Shown here piece by piece: positions 1 to 8,234 of a stretch of 64,000 bases of DNA. Below the pieces are notes generated by a model. It was not told where the DNA came from and ran no database searches. It saw only the letters and a list, made by a program, of their open reading frames with translations. Position 1 is the stretch's first letter. Every line of letters starts with the position of its first letter. The stretch is from CALBJU01 sp965247125. Lineage in GTDB: Bacteria; Bacteroidota; Rhodothermia; Rhodothermales; UBA10348. The position numbers and the translations under genes were made by a program. The stretch spans positions 496,001 to 560,000 of the forward strand of contig CBDFGO010000003.1 in NCBI GenBank assembly GCA_965247125.1. Direction: 5' to 3'.

Positions 1-162
1 GGCTTCGACGGGACAGACGGGAACGCAGGCGTTACAGTCGATACACTCATCCGGGTGGATAACCAGGAAGTTGGGCCCCTCGTAGAAACAATCCACAGGA
101 CACACCTCAACACAATCAGTGTGTTTGCAGTTGATACAGGCTTCGGTAACGACGTATGGCAT
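1..162 (-). CDS. fdxA: 7Fe ferredoxin (FdxA type), 3' end cut by window edge
   Basis: The first 54 codons of a small soluble electron carrier, running off the left edge. It starts at the ATG ending at 162 and reads MPYVVTEACINCKHTDC, followed by a VCPVDC motif and then CIDCNACVPVCP. These two cysteine clusters are the pattern of FdxA-type ferredoxins, which bind one [3Fe-4S] and one [4Fe-4S] cluster. The spacing and the early M-P-Y-V-V-T-E start match the family closely. The C-terminal extension that most FdxA proteins carry lies outside the window. The gene is oriented away from the DUF2752/TM2 pair. Partner enzymes cannot be inferred from this fragment. Confidence 0.93.
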   Translation of the reverse strand, partial: MPYVVTEACINCKHTDCVEVCPVDCFYEGPNFLVIHPDECIDCNACVPVCPVEA

Positions 163-351
163 ATTTATCGAATGTGTTACGGGATCCCACTCCCTTCGTT
201 GTACATTCCCGTCTCAAAAGGAGTGCGCTGGGTCGATTGACTCTCCGTTAGGAGTCCGGTCACAGGTCCAAAGATAATACGCGAGCCATCTGTACGCCAC
301 AGTTTTAGATTCCACCATCACAAACTATTGCTGTGGAATGACCGCCAACAA

Positions 352-666
352 ATGACCTTCGTCTCACTGATACCGTCAACACCCTTTGGACGCAACTTGT
401 TTGAGGCGTCCATATGGATCGTCGGACTTCTGGCTGTCGGACTGGCCGATCCGTACGCCGAGTCCCTGATAGATCTGTGTCTGTTTAAAGCCATGGGAAT
501 ACCTCGATGCCCGGGATGTGGACTGGGTCACGCGATGGGATTTCTGTTTCGTGGAGAATGGATTCTGGCTATCAACAGTCACATATTTTCACCAGTCGTC
601 GCTCTTTTTTTGACGCACCGAATAGGTTCACTCTTGAGGTCGGCATGGACCGACAAAACTCTGTAG
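352..666 (+). CDS. DUF2752 family membrane protein
   Basis: A small protein of about 104 residues with the CPGCGLGHA motif that defines DUF2752, followed by a second hydrophobic helix. An N-terminal membrane segment covers roughly residues 17-34. The ATG at 352 is preferred over an in-frame TTG at 328, because the TTG only adds a polar tail. Family members are short inner-membrane proteins of unknown function; the paired cysteines could bind metal or form a disulfide, but that is inference. The next gene encodes a TM2-domain protein 37 bp downstream on the same strand, and I recall this pairing from other Bacteroidota, so they probably form one operon. Confidence 0.82.
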   Translation: MTFVSLIPSTPFGRNLFEASIWIVGLLAVGLADPYAESLIDLCLFKAMGIPRCPGCGLGHAMGFLFRGEWILAINSHIFSPVVALFLTHRIGSLLRSAWTDKTL

Positions 667-703
667 ACGGGACTCGCGTCCGTCTGCAGCAAACAACGCC
701 GAT

Positions 704-1081
704 ATGTCTAAAATCATCAAATACCTTCCTGAGCTTCAGGGCGATGAACAACTCACCGTTGCACAGATCATCACCGACATGGACGAGACTCAGGCTGCGC
801 AGTTTGCCAACGTGTATCGTCAGCGTCGCAAAGACGATACAATGGTCTTGATGACCACCCTGCTTGCCTTTCTTGGGATCGCGGGTGTAAATCGATTTTA
901 CCTGGGCCAGGTTGGAATGGGTCTGGCCTATCTGCTTACCGCTGGATTTTGTTTGATCGGAACGCTCGTCGACATCTTCAACTATCGCTCTCTGACAAGT
1001 TCATACAATGAGAAACAAGCCCTGGAAGTGGGAATGTTGATACGTGGGGCGTTTCCGGCCCTGCCACCCACTGAAGAATGA
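704..1081 (+). CDS. TM2 domain-containing membrane protein
   Basis: A 125-residue protein. Residues 1-45 form a polar, acidic helical N-terminus. Residues 46-92 hold two membrane helices with the TM2 signature GVNRFYLGQ between them and an acidic residue in the second helix (LVDIFNY). TM2 proteins are small membrane proteins found across bacteria and animals, with no settled bacterial function. The ATG at 704 is the only good start. The gene follows the DUF2752 gene closely on the same strand. Its end lies 23 bp from the converging end of the metallopeptidase gene on the minus strand. Confidence 0.85.
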   Translation: MSKIIKYLPELQGDEQLTVAQIITDMDETQAAQFANVYRQRRKDDTMVLMTTLLAFLGIAGVNRFYLGQVGMGLAYLLTAGFCLIGTLVDIFNYRSLTSSYNEKQALEVGMLIRGAFPALPPTEE

Positions 1082-1104
1082 GCTTGTGTCAGCCGATTTG
1101 ACGG

Positions 1105-2916
1105 CTATCTGATGAGCGTCATGGTTTGGTGCTGAACTCCTCGAGACGTGCTCATACGAATCAGATACATTCCGGCTGGCCAGGTGTCGGCATCTACCGA
1201 GAAGGAATGGGTACCCGCTGCGAGTGTCTCGTTTGCTACGAGACTCATGCTTCTGCACAGCAGGTCAAAGACTTCAATCCTCACATGCTCCGATCGCGAC
1301 ACGCTAAGCGGAATTCTCGTGGACGTGCTGAATGGATTCGGGAAATTTTGCGCCAGGGAGGTGGAGGAGGGTAGGAAGATTTCGTCTTCCCTATCCGTCA
1401 CGAACGAAAGAGGAGTCCACGCGGCTTCGAGTGAGGACTGATCGCCGATGGCGATACTCGGACTTTCATGGATGAAGACGAATGTGATCGAGTCAAACTC
1501 TCCCGTAATGGTCCGCTCTGTGTCAGATGGATCCATTTCCAAGGATGAAAACGTCCCGTCATGGTGTCTGAGCAGAGCGCGTACTCGATTCCTCAGCCGT
1601 TTATCTGGAAGAAATATGGGAATGGGAGAAGGTGTGTCGTAGACATAATTAAAATTTGCCACATCCGAAAAACGAAGATAATGAACGGATCCAGCCTCGA
1701 TCGTCTCGGCGAAGTCTTCGGTAAAGCCACCTTCTCCTTGGCTAGAAGGAATTTCGCCATTGATTGGAGACGAGGTTAAAAATGTGTGATGGAAGGATCG
1801 TTCCGGTTCATTGTATCCAAATCGCACATCTTCCGTCTGGTCATTCAGGAAGTTCGCGGTGTGAAAATCAAGAATGACGTCCGAGAGGCTGGACCCATGT
1901 ACGGCGAGAACCGAATCCAGACCGGCTGCGCCCTTCTTGACCTCGTCCCTCAACATCTCTCCAATCGCCTCATGTCCGACGCGATTGGCCACATACGTAA
2001 AAAACAGTCCACCGCGTTCGTAATCCCGAGCCCCAGGGCCTCCTCCTGTGCGCCAATTGAAAAGTGGCTGGGATACCTCCGAAATACTCGACGTATAGTT
2101 GATGCCACGCCAGAAGCTTCCGTTCATCACGATGGCATATTCCGCATACCCCTCACTGATAAACGTTTGATCGCTTCCGAAAGCCTGGTGTATGAGGTGG
2201 GTGTATTCGTGCGCTGCGACGGCAAATAATGTGTTGAAACTTGCTGTCCCCTCTTTTGAATCGAGGTAGAGAACGTCACGGCTGTTTCCCACGCCGTCCG
2301 GGAGATCAGAAAGCAGGTCGGAGGGGGAGACGTATCCGATTGTGGTTCCCGTTCCGCGCCCAATATCGTACATCAGAATATCCACCAGGCCATCGCCATC
2401 CACGTTCGGTGGAAGCCCGAACACGTCGTGATTGTTGGCAAAAATTCCTTGAGACGGGTTGATTGATCGCGATGGCGTAGAATCATGCATTGCCGATCTG
2501 AACTGACTTATTTCAGAGGGCTGGACATTCCCATTGGTAAGTTCAGCGACCTCTACCCAGAGGTAATACAAATTGGTTATGTCCACCAGTTCAAATTCAA
2601 GTGAAATCCAGTCGGTCTCGCTCACGTTAAACGACTCTATGTCTCCCAGATTCGGCGGAGATCCTCCCTTCCGTGCCAGTGGATACGCTCCGGCATCCCG
2701 GGCCGCTCGGTAGGCTGCGAGATTGGCACGTGCTTCCTCCGACTCGAAATCAGTCCCGCAGAAATATCCCTCTGCGCCGATGGGGTGAGAGTGACCGAAA
2801 AGGGGCAATTGTACCCTGCTCGCTACACTCTCCTCAGTTGAGTGGATACTATCTGCTGCATTCACTGGTGCCGCGAGAATCAGTAAAAACGCTAATATTG
2901 AGGCGTTGGCCTTCAT
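1105..2916 (-). CDS. Secreted HExxH metallopeptidase with T9SS sorting domain
   Basis: A predicted zinc peptidase of 603 residues. A signal peptide starts MKANASILAFLLILAAPVNA; this ATG at 2916 is preferred over an upstream in-frame ATG at 3003 because the upstream extension is not signal-like. A mature catalytic region holds HEYTH at residues 236-240 and a likely third zinc ligand in SEGYAEY (Glu 255), giving HExxH-x14-E. The last 85 residues, beginning near LAQNFPNPF and ending QTMTLIR, are a type A T9SS sorting domain, so the protein should be exported by the SprA system and attached to or released from the cell surface. It is a paralog of the gene at 3366-5789. The exact peptidase family is uncertain; it resembles M30-like enzymes. 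Confidence 0.85.
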   Translation of the reverse strand: MKANASILAFLLILAAPVNAADSIHSTEESVASRVQLPLFGHSHPIGAEGYFCGTDFESEEARANLAAYRAARDAGAYPLARKGGSPPNLGDIESFNVSETDWISLEFELVDITNLYYLWVEVAELTNGNVQPSEISQFRSAMHDSTPSRSINPSQGIFANNHDVFGLPPNVDGDGLVDILMYDIGRGTGTTIGYVSPSDLLSDLPDGVGNSRDVLYLDSKEGTASFNTLFAVAAHEYTHLIHQAFGSDQTFISEGYAEYAIVMNGSFWRGINYTSSISEVSQPLFNWRTGGGPGARDYERGGLFFTYVANRVGHEAIGEMLRDEVKKGAAGLDSVLAVHGSSLSDVILDFHTANFLNDQTEDVRFGYNEPERSFHHTFLTSSPINGEIPSSQGEGGFTEDFAETIEAGSVHYLRFSDVANFNYVYDTPSPIPIFLPDKRLRNRVRALLRHHDGTFSSLEMDPSDTERTITGEFDSITFVFIHESPSIAIGDQSSLEAAWTPLSFVTDREDEIFLPSSTSLAQNFPNPFSTSTRIPLSVSRSEHVRIEVFDLLCRSMSLVANETLAAGTHSFSVDADTWPAGMYLIRMSTSRGVQHQTMTLIR

Positions 2917-2986
2917 AATGAGCCCGGAATAATGCGTTGTGGCACGCAAAATGCGAGAGGACGTACTAAATTGATCGATAGCTGAA

Positions 2987-3361
2987 ATGACGGTGATTGC
3001 CATGAGTTTCTACCTGAACATCATTCGAGATCGCTTACAACTGAACGGGGCGCTAAATGCATGCCTGATCGTAGTCGTCCTGTCGATTTCGGCAGTTGGT
3101 TGCGTATCACAACATCTGGAAGATAGTGCCATCATCACTGTGGAGGGAATCGTAACGGTGCGAGGCAACGTTCCATTCAACGCTGTGATTCTCGAGACCG
3201 ATGGGCACAATCTGTATATCCTTAAAATGGATACCGCTACTAGGGACGCGCTCACAACACCAGCGATGATCCGTGTTCGAGGTAGACTCTATCTCGACAC
3301 CTGGAACGCGGTAGCGTTTGCACATCTCGAGGTGAAAGAGCTCGTTCGACGCGAAAACTGA
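2987..3361 (+). CDS. Small putative lipoprotein, unknown function
   Basis: A protein of about 124 residues with a hydrophobic N-terminal segment ending in AVGC, a plausible but imperfect lipobox. The mature part contains two similar beta-rich stretches (EGIVTVRGNVPFNAVILE and IRVRGRLYLDTWNAVAF), suggesting a small beta-barrel or OB-like fold, but I recognise no family. An in-frame ATG at 3002 is an equally good start. The gene lies between two paralogous secreted peptidases that are on the other strand. It diverges from the first, sharing a promoter region of about 70 bp, and ends only 4 bp before the converging end of the second. Confidence 0.6.
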   Translation: MTVIAMSFYLNIIRDRLQLNGALNACLIVVVLSISAVGCVSQHLEDSAIITVEGIVTVRGNVPFNAVILETDGHNLYILKMDTATRDALTTPAMIRVRGRLYLDTWNAVAFAHLEVKELVRREN

Positions 3362-3365
3362 GGCA

Positions 3366-5789
3366 TCACTTTACCAGCGTCATCGTTCGTGTCACTTTCT
3401 GGCTCGGAGTCGTGATGGAATACAGATAGATTCCCGAACCCAAGTCAGATGCATCGAACATTACCTCGTGTTCACCTGCCGGTAGAAAACCGTGGACGAG
3501 CGAGGCGACCTGCCGACCCAACATGTCGAAGACATTCAGTTGCACGTCAGATGATGCAGGAATACTGAATCGTATCGAGGTAGACGGATTGAACGGGTTG
3601 GGGTAGTTCTGACTGAGAGAGACCGCACTCGGAAGAGTGAAATCGTCATCCACATCCGTGACGCCCGCGTTCAGATCGATGGTTGCCCGGATTGGGACAA
3701 CGAAGCCTTCGAACGCAGGATCTCCATTTCCATCGGTGACTCCATCGAATCTCACCCAGCTGAAACCGGCCTGAAAGTCATGAAATAGGAAGCTCGGCGT
3801 GTCGGAAACGGCAGAGTGGGCGAGCGAGAGGTAGATGTAGTTATCATCGGTTCCCGCATTGCCAACACTGACGTAGAGCGCTCCCTGCTGTGATTCAAGA
3901 ATAGCCTGATCGCCCGCCAGGTCGATCGTCTGGAATGTCATATTCGGGGCGGTCTGTGCTGCGAAGAAATTGAGTTCCTTGCTCAACAGGAGGTTTCCAG
4001 GTTCGCCGTTCAAGTCATCGTAAATCTTCAGCGTAAAGTCGCGCACATTCGCCGTGGCCAGGCCGAAAAGATCCATAAAGTAGAGGGAGATCTCTACCTC
4101 GGTCAACGCTGCACCAACAGGCACGTTGAACACGTTTGCGAACTCATCCTCTATCGGAAGAAATCCTCCAGAAGAGCCTCCAATGGGCATCCCAACGATT
4201 GTGATCTGTCCATCGTTGAGAAAATTTTCAACGACGCCCGTGTCGTAGACCACGTACTCGGTCTGAGTTCCGCCAGCGTACGTTGCCCATGAGGCGTCTA
4301 TGGTGAAGGAAGCGCTCGCAGGGATGGTGATATCCGCATGAGGAAGAATCAGGAAAACCTCATCGAAATCTCCTGAGACTATGGTTGGTTCTCCTCCAAT
4401 TTCGGGAGTCACCACCTGCATGGCACCGCCCGCGGGGTCCAGAAAAAGAATGGGGCGAAGATGTGCTGCCTGGCTCGTCAGCGTAGTGGATATGTTGAGC
4501 TCGAAATCTCCAACATTCTCCCATTTGAGGTAGCGGACCGCACCCGGTTCAAGATTTCCGGACGTTGACGAACTGGCGGCAAGGCTGCCGTCCACGGTTT
4601 GGAAGCCGGTGGCTCGAACGCCGAGCCGGGACGGACTCTCGTACCCGTAGTTTGGAGAAAGCGTGCGGTCATTTATCAGATTGGCCACATGAAATCCCTG
4701 AACAAATTCCTTGAAGAGTTCCGGGTCCAGTCCGTTTTGGGTCAACAATCCTGTGTAGTTTCCCACACCCACACCGTTGCTCCGTGAAATCGAACCCACT
4801 GTCTCAACGGAGAGTCGTTCAGAGAGATAGTGGTGGAAGAGCCCGCCTCGCTGATAATCCTCACCAGTCGGTCCGGCAAACGGATCCGTTCGAAAATCCA
4901 ACAGCGGTCGGGCAAGTTCGCCAGCTGAGGTAACGTAGTCAATGGTACGGGGCGTATAGCCGTTCACCACTTCGGCCCACTCCGCAAGACCCTCATCGAT
5001 GAAAGACAGCTCTATGGAACCATGTGTCACCGCAAAAATCAAATGCTGGAACTCGTGCGCAAGCGTTTGCAACACGAAGTCCTGGGATTTTCGTGTTCCG
5101 TCGGAGAAGAACATCGCTGGCACGGTGTCCAGATGAATGATGTCGGCAGTGTTGGGACTATTGAGGTCGGATGGGTCGAAGAATCCAGCGGTGAAAAAAG
5201 GATTTCCTGCGCCTGGATCAAAAGAATCCCTGATGTCGTGAACCAGCACCTCCACTTTTCCACTGCCATCCACGTCAGAAGGAGGCCCGAACACCTGTTC
5301 ATTCACTTCAACGATGCCCTTGGTAGGATCATAGGAACCGGGAGGTGTCATATCGCCCAGAGCCGATGACATGGATGTCCAATCTTGCTCTTCCACGAAT
5401 CCGTCCATTCCAGATGATAGAAGTTCATCCGTCTCGACCCAGATGTTGAATGACGCCCCCTCTGCTACCAGTGTAAAATCAATAGATTCCCGCGTTTCGG
5501 TGACGAAATTCAGCACCAGGAATGAACGGCTCTGGCCGGGAGTATATCCGCTACCTTTCCCAACGGGAAGGAGGCCCAGTTCAACCCTCCGCTGATATTC
5601 CTCAAGAGCTGCGCGGCCTTCAGGAGAGTGGATCAGGTCCTGCGTGACATGCACTGGAATGGCTTCTTCCAACGTCGCATTCTGCGATGAAAAGGCCAAT
5701 GCGCTCGCTTGAACCTTCAAATCTGCATTTTGAGCCAGCGCTGGCGTGGTGAGCAAAACGACGGCGAAGACTGTAACAATGCGTCTCAT
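3366..5789 (-). CDS. Secreted HExxH metallopeptidase with T9SS sorting domain (paralog)
   Basis: A predicted secreted zinc peptidase of 807 residues. The signal peptide is MRRIVTVFAVVLLTTPALAQ; this ATG at 5789 is chosen over an open frame reaching 5984, because the longer N-terminus is not protein-like. The catalytic region has HEFQH at residues 245-249 and DEGLAEW (Glu 266) as probable third ligand. It shares with the upstream paralog the order of a conserved FGPP-DVDG segment, then the zinc motif, then YxRGGLF. A long beta-rich region of unknown role follows, and a type A T9SS sorting domain starting near LSQNYPNPFNPST ends the protein. It is about 200 residues longer than its paralog because of this middle region. 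Confidence 0.87.
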   Translation of the reverse strand: MRRIVTVFAVVLLTTPALAQNADLKVQASALAFSSQNATLEEAIPVHVTQDLIHSPEGRAALEEYQRRVELGLLPVGKGSGYTPGQSRSFLVLNFVTETRESIDFTLVAEGASFNIWVETDELLSSGMDGFVEEQDWTSMSSALGDMTPPGSYDPTKGIVEVNEQVFGPPSDVDGSGKVEVLVHDIRDSFDPGAGNPFFTAGFFDPSDLNSPNTADIIHLDTVPAMFFSDGTRKSQDFVLQTLAHEFQHLIFAVTHGSIELSFIDEGLAEWAEVVNGYTPRTIDYVTSAGELARPLLDFRTDPFAGPTGEDYQRGGLFHHYLSERLSVETVGSISRSNGVGVGNYTGLLTQNGLDPELFKEFVQGFHVANLINDRTLSPNYGYESPSRLGVRATGFQTVDGSLAASSSTSGNLEPGAVRYLKWENVGDFELNISTTLTSQAAHLRPILFLDPAGGAMQVVTPEIGGEPTIVSGDFDEVFLILPHADITIPASASFTIDASWATYAGGTQTEYVVYDTGVVENFLNDGQITIVGMPIGGSSGGFLPIEDEFANVFNVPVGAALTEVEISLYFMDLFGLATANVRDFTLKIYDDLNGEPGNLLLSKELNFFAAQTAPNMTFQTIDLAGDQAILESQQGALYVSVGNAGTDDNYIYLSLAHSAVSDTPSFLFHDFQAGFSWVRFDGVTDGNGDPAFEGFVVPIRATIDLNAGVTDVDDDFTLPSAVSLSQNYPNPFNPSTSIRFSIPASSDVQLNVFDMLGRQVASLVHGFLPAGEHEVMFDASDLGSGIYLYSITTPSQKVTRTMTLVK

Positions 5790-6022
5790 AATCGATCGAA
5801 ATAGCTGTAGGTGGGCTTGTTTCAGCACGTAATTACTCAAAAACCGCCATGCATGAACATAAAAACGTCTGAATGGGTCCGTATCACGGTTCAACGGACA
5901 CAATAATCGATCCAGTCTCACTTTAAACTGAACGGTGCCGGCTGTACCAAGAATGAATCCTTTTTGTGGGACGAAGTGTTGCAACGACCAGGCGTCATCC
6001 TCTGACGAGAACTATATATTCT

Positions 6023-6397
6023 ATGACTACAAAAAATTTGAATCCCCTTTCGCCCGAAGAAGAGCGAGTGATCGTTTACAAGGGTACAGAAGCGCCGTTT
6101 TCGGGCGAATACAACGATCACAGCGAAAGTGGTATGTACGTATGTCGCCAGTGCGATACTCCCTTATATCGCAGTGAAGATAAGTTTTCTTCCCGTTGTG
6201 GTTGGCCCAGTTTTGACGATGAAATCGCAGGTGCTGTGGATCGCGAGACAGACGCAGACGGCCGCCGTACGGAAATCCTGTGCGCCAGCTGTGGAGGCCA
6301 CCTGGGTCACGTGTTTGTAGGAGAACAATACACAGACTCCAATACGCGGCACTGCGTAAACTCAATTTCCATGGTTTTCAAGCCGTCGGAAGATTGA
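6023..6397 (+). CDS. msrB: Peptide-methionine (R)-S-oxide reductase MsrB
   Basis: A 124-residue enzyme that reduces the R form of methionine sulfoxide in proteins. Zinc ligands are CRQC and CASC; the core motif FSSRCGWPSF and the catalytic cysteine in RHCVNS near the C-terminus are present. The start is taken at ATG 6023 (MTTKNLNPLSPEEER); the open frame extends to 5966 but the added residues do not look like family sequence. An AT-rich stretch just upstream may hold a -10 element. The msrA gene follows 43 bp downstream, so both stereoisomers are probably handled by one operon. Confidence 0.95.
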   Translation: MTTKNLNPLSPEEERVIVYKGTEAPFSGEYNDHSESGMYVCRQCDTPLYRSEDKFSSRCGWPSFDDEIAGAVDRETDADGRRTEILCASCGGHLGHVFVGEQYTDSNTRHCVNSISMVFKPSED

Positions 6398-6440
6398 TAC
6401 TCACCGAAGTTTTGGTCCCTGCTGACCCTAATACAAGAAG

Positions 6441-6938
6441 ATGAATAGATCAGAACGAGCCCTCTTTGCCTCTGGATGCTTCTGGGGAACGGAGTATTAT
6501 TTAAAACAAGCCGAAGGGGTCACGCAGATTCGTTCAGGATACTCGGGCGGGCACATCAAGAATCCGGCCTACAGAGAAGTGTGCCGTGGTACGACAGGTC
6601 ATGCCGAAGTGGTCGAAGTAGAGTTTGACCCCGACAAGACCTCGTTTGAGACATTGGCACGGTTGTTTTTTGAGACGCACGATCCGACCCAGATGAACCG
6701 GCAGGGACCAGACGTGGGCACTCAGTATCGGTCCGCCATCTTTTATCTGGATGAGCATCAACGTGAGGTGGCTGAACGGCTCATCGAGACACTCAAGTCG
6801 ATGGGTCTCGACATTGCGACCGAGGTGACTGCCGCGGGCCCATTTTATCCTGCCGAAGAGTATCACCAGGACTACTATGCTAAGACGGGCGGCTCTCCCT
6901 ACTGCCACACCTACGCCCCGTTGTTCAAGGATGATTGA
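6441..6938 (+). CDS. msrA: Peptide-methionine (S)-S-oxide reductase MsrA
   Basis: A 165-residue enzyme that reduces the S form of methionine sulfoxide. The catalytic motif GCFWG is at residues 12-16, followed by the family blocks GYSGG, TGHAEVVEVEFDP, FFETHDPTQMNRQGPDVGTQYRS and EYHQDYY. The length is normal for a single-domain MsrA. It lies downstream of msrB on the same strand. Its last 14 bp overlap the end of the converging FG-GAP gene on the minus strand, so no conventional terminator separates them. Confidence 0.96.
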   Translation: MNRSERALFASGCFWGTEYYLKQAEGVTQIRSGYSGGHIKNPAYREVCRGTTGHAEVVEVEFDPDKTSFETLARLFFETHDPTQMNRQGPDVGTQYRSAIFYLDEHQREVAERLIETLKSMGLDIATEVTAAGPFYPAEEYHQDYYAKTGGSPYCHTYAPLFKDD

Positions 6939-8100
6939 TCCGAACCACGTATGCCTGTCCCGGAGATGATTCGGAAGGCTGGCCGATGACTGCCAGGCCG
7001 TCTTTTACATCGATTGCCCTTCCGAAGGCTGTCTGGCCCATATCGACTATTCTGCGTTGGGTCCATACACCTGATTCAGATATGAAAACGTATACGACCT
7101 GATCCACGTTAATGTCGAGCTCCAACTGCTCGTCGAAGCCTGAAACCAGCGCGACAGATCCGTTTATGGAGACGTTGCTTCCGAACCCGCCGTACGCGTA
7201 CGGGACAGACGGCGTGAGAGTGGCCACCGTCGTCCAGATTCCATCTACATCAGTGAAAATACGGGCTCGGCCCGAGCCATCGGTGCCGCTCTTTCCTTCG
7301 CCCACGATCACATTCTCTCCAGAAACATCCACGGAGATCAGAAAGTCTCTGATCCCACGAACCGCACCGGTCTGGTACCAGGTTTGCTCTTCGGTATCGA
7401 AATCAAATACATACAGGACTCCGGGGCGATCCCTGGAATACGTCGATCCCACGATGGCTACTCTGTTGCCGTCGAGGGCGCTTGCGGTGCCCATTACCCC
7501 GGCGCGTGGTGAAAGCCCCGCAACCAATGACGCGGCTACCCTCCATCTTCCCCGTCGATTTTGTTCGAAAATGAAACCGACGCCGTTCAACGTCGCGCCG
7601 GCAGCATCGCCGGCGGAAGTAATCAATATTCGGTCCTCATCCATGGCGAGGGAGGAACCGAATGGGCCCGTCTTGTCGTTGTCCGGACTCGTCAATCTGG
7701 CCGTCTGTCTCCAGCCCTCATCGTCCTTTTCGAAGACGTAAACCGCATTCGATATCGAGCGATTCACAAAAGTCCGGTACGCACTGACCAGAATACGATC
7801 CCCCTCGATCGCGACAGATTTTCCGAAGAAATAGCCCTCACGACAATCCTTTGGAATCAGGCGAGCAGCCTGGACCCACTCTCCCGATTCGTCAATCTCA
7901 TACACGAAGGCCGCGCCCGAATTGCTTCCACATGCATCTTCGCCGGTCGCTCCGATTACGGCACGAGTTCCGTCGATGGCGACGGAGGTTCCGAAATAAT
8001 TTCCAGACAGAGTATCTGGAGGAGGCAACCGGTAGATCTGCGCCTCCAGTTTGGAGAACGAAACAGACAGGAGCGATATGAGAGCAATAAGTCGAATCAT
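6925..8100 (-). CDS. Secreted FG-GAP repeat protein
   Basis: A 391-residue protein with a signal peptide (about MIRLIALISLLSVSFSKLEA). Repeated blocks of the type NYFGTSVAIDGTRAVIGA, then YFFGKSVAIEGDRILVSA, GPFGSSLAMDEDRILITS and similar form an FG-GAP beta-propeller. Roughly six to seven blades are visible. Such proteins are extracytoplasmic and usually bind ligands or other proteins; no catalytic motif is seen. No T9SS sorting domain is present at the C-terminus, unlike the two peptidases nearby, so it may stay periplasmic or use another route. Its 3' end overlaps msrA by 14 bp on the opposite strand. Confidence 0.85.
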   Translation of the reverse strand: MIRLIALISLLSVSFSKLEAQIYRLPPPDTLSGNYFGTSVAIDGTRAVIGATGEDACGSNSGAAFVYEIDESGEWVQAARLIPKDCREGYFFGKSVAIEGDRILVSAYRTFVNRSISNAVYVFEKDDEGWRQTARLTSPDNDKTGPFGSSLAMDEDRILITSAGDAAGATLNGVGFIFEQNRRGRWRVAASLVAGLSPRAGVMGTASALDGNRVAIVGSTYSRDRPGVLYVFDFDTEEQTWYQTGAVRGIRDFLISVDVSGENVIVGEGKSGTDGSGRARIFTDVDGIWTTVATLTPSVPYAYGGFGSNVSINGSVALVSGFDEQLELDINVDQVVYVFISESGVWTQRRIVDMGQTAFGRAIDVKDGLAVIGQPSESSPGQAYVVRINHP

Positions 8101-8234
8101 CTGGCCTAACTACACGAGCGAGGGCTTCTGGTTGCCGGAGGTGACCTCGGAAACGGAGGTTCCTTCGGATTTCGCTGAAAATCGGACTTGAGCCGTGCTT
8201 TTTCGGGGCTCAACTGCTCATCGCGTCACCGGAT

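Noticed and set aside
8188..8213. Stem TTGAGCC/GGCTCAA after the ABC-F gene as a terminator
   Set aside because: Only 7 bp with a 12-base loop and no T run on the relevant strand.
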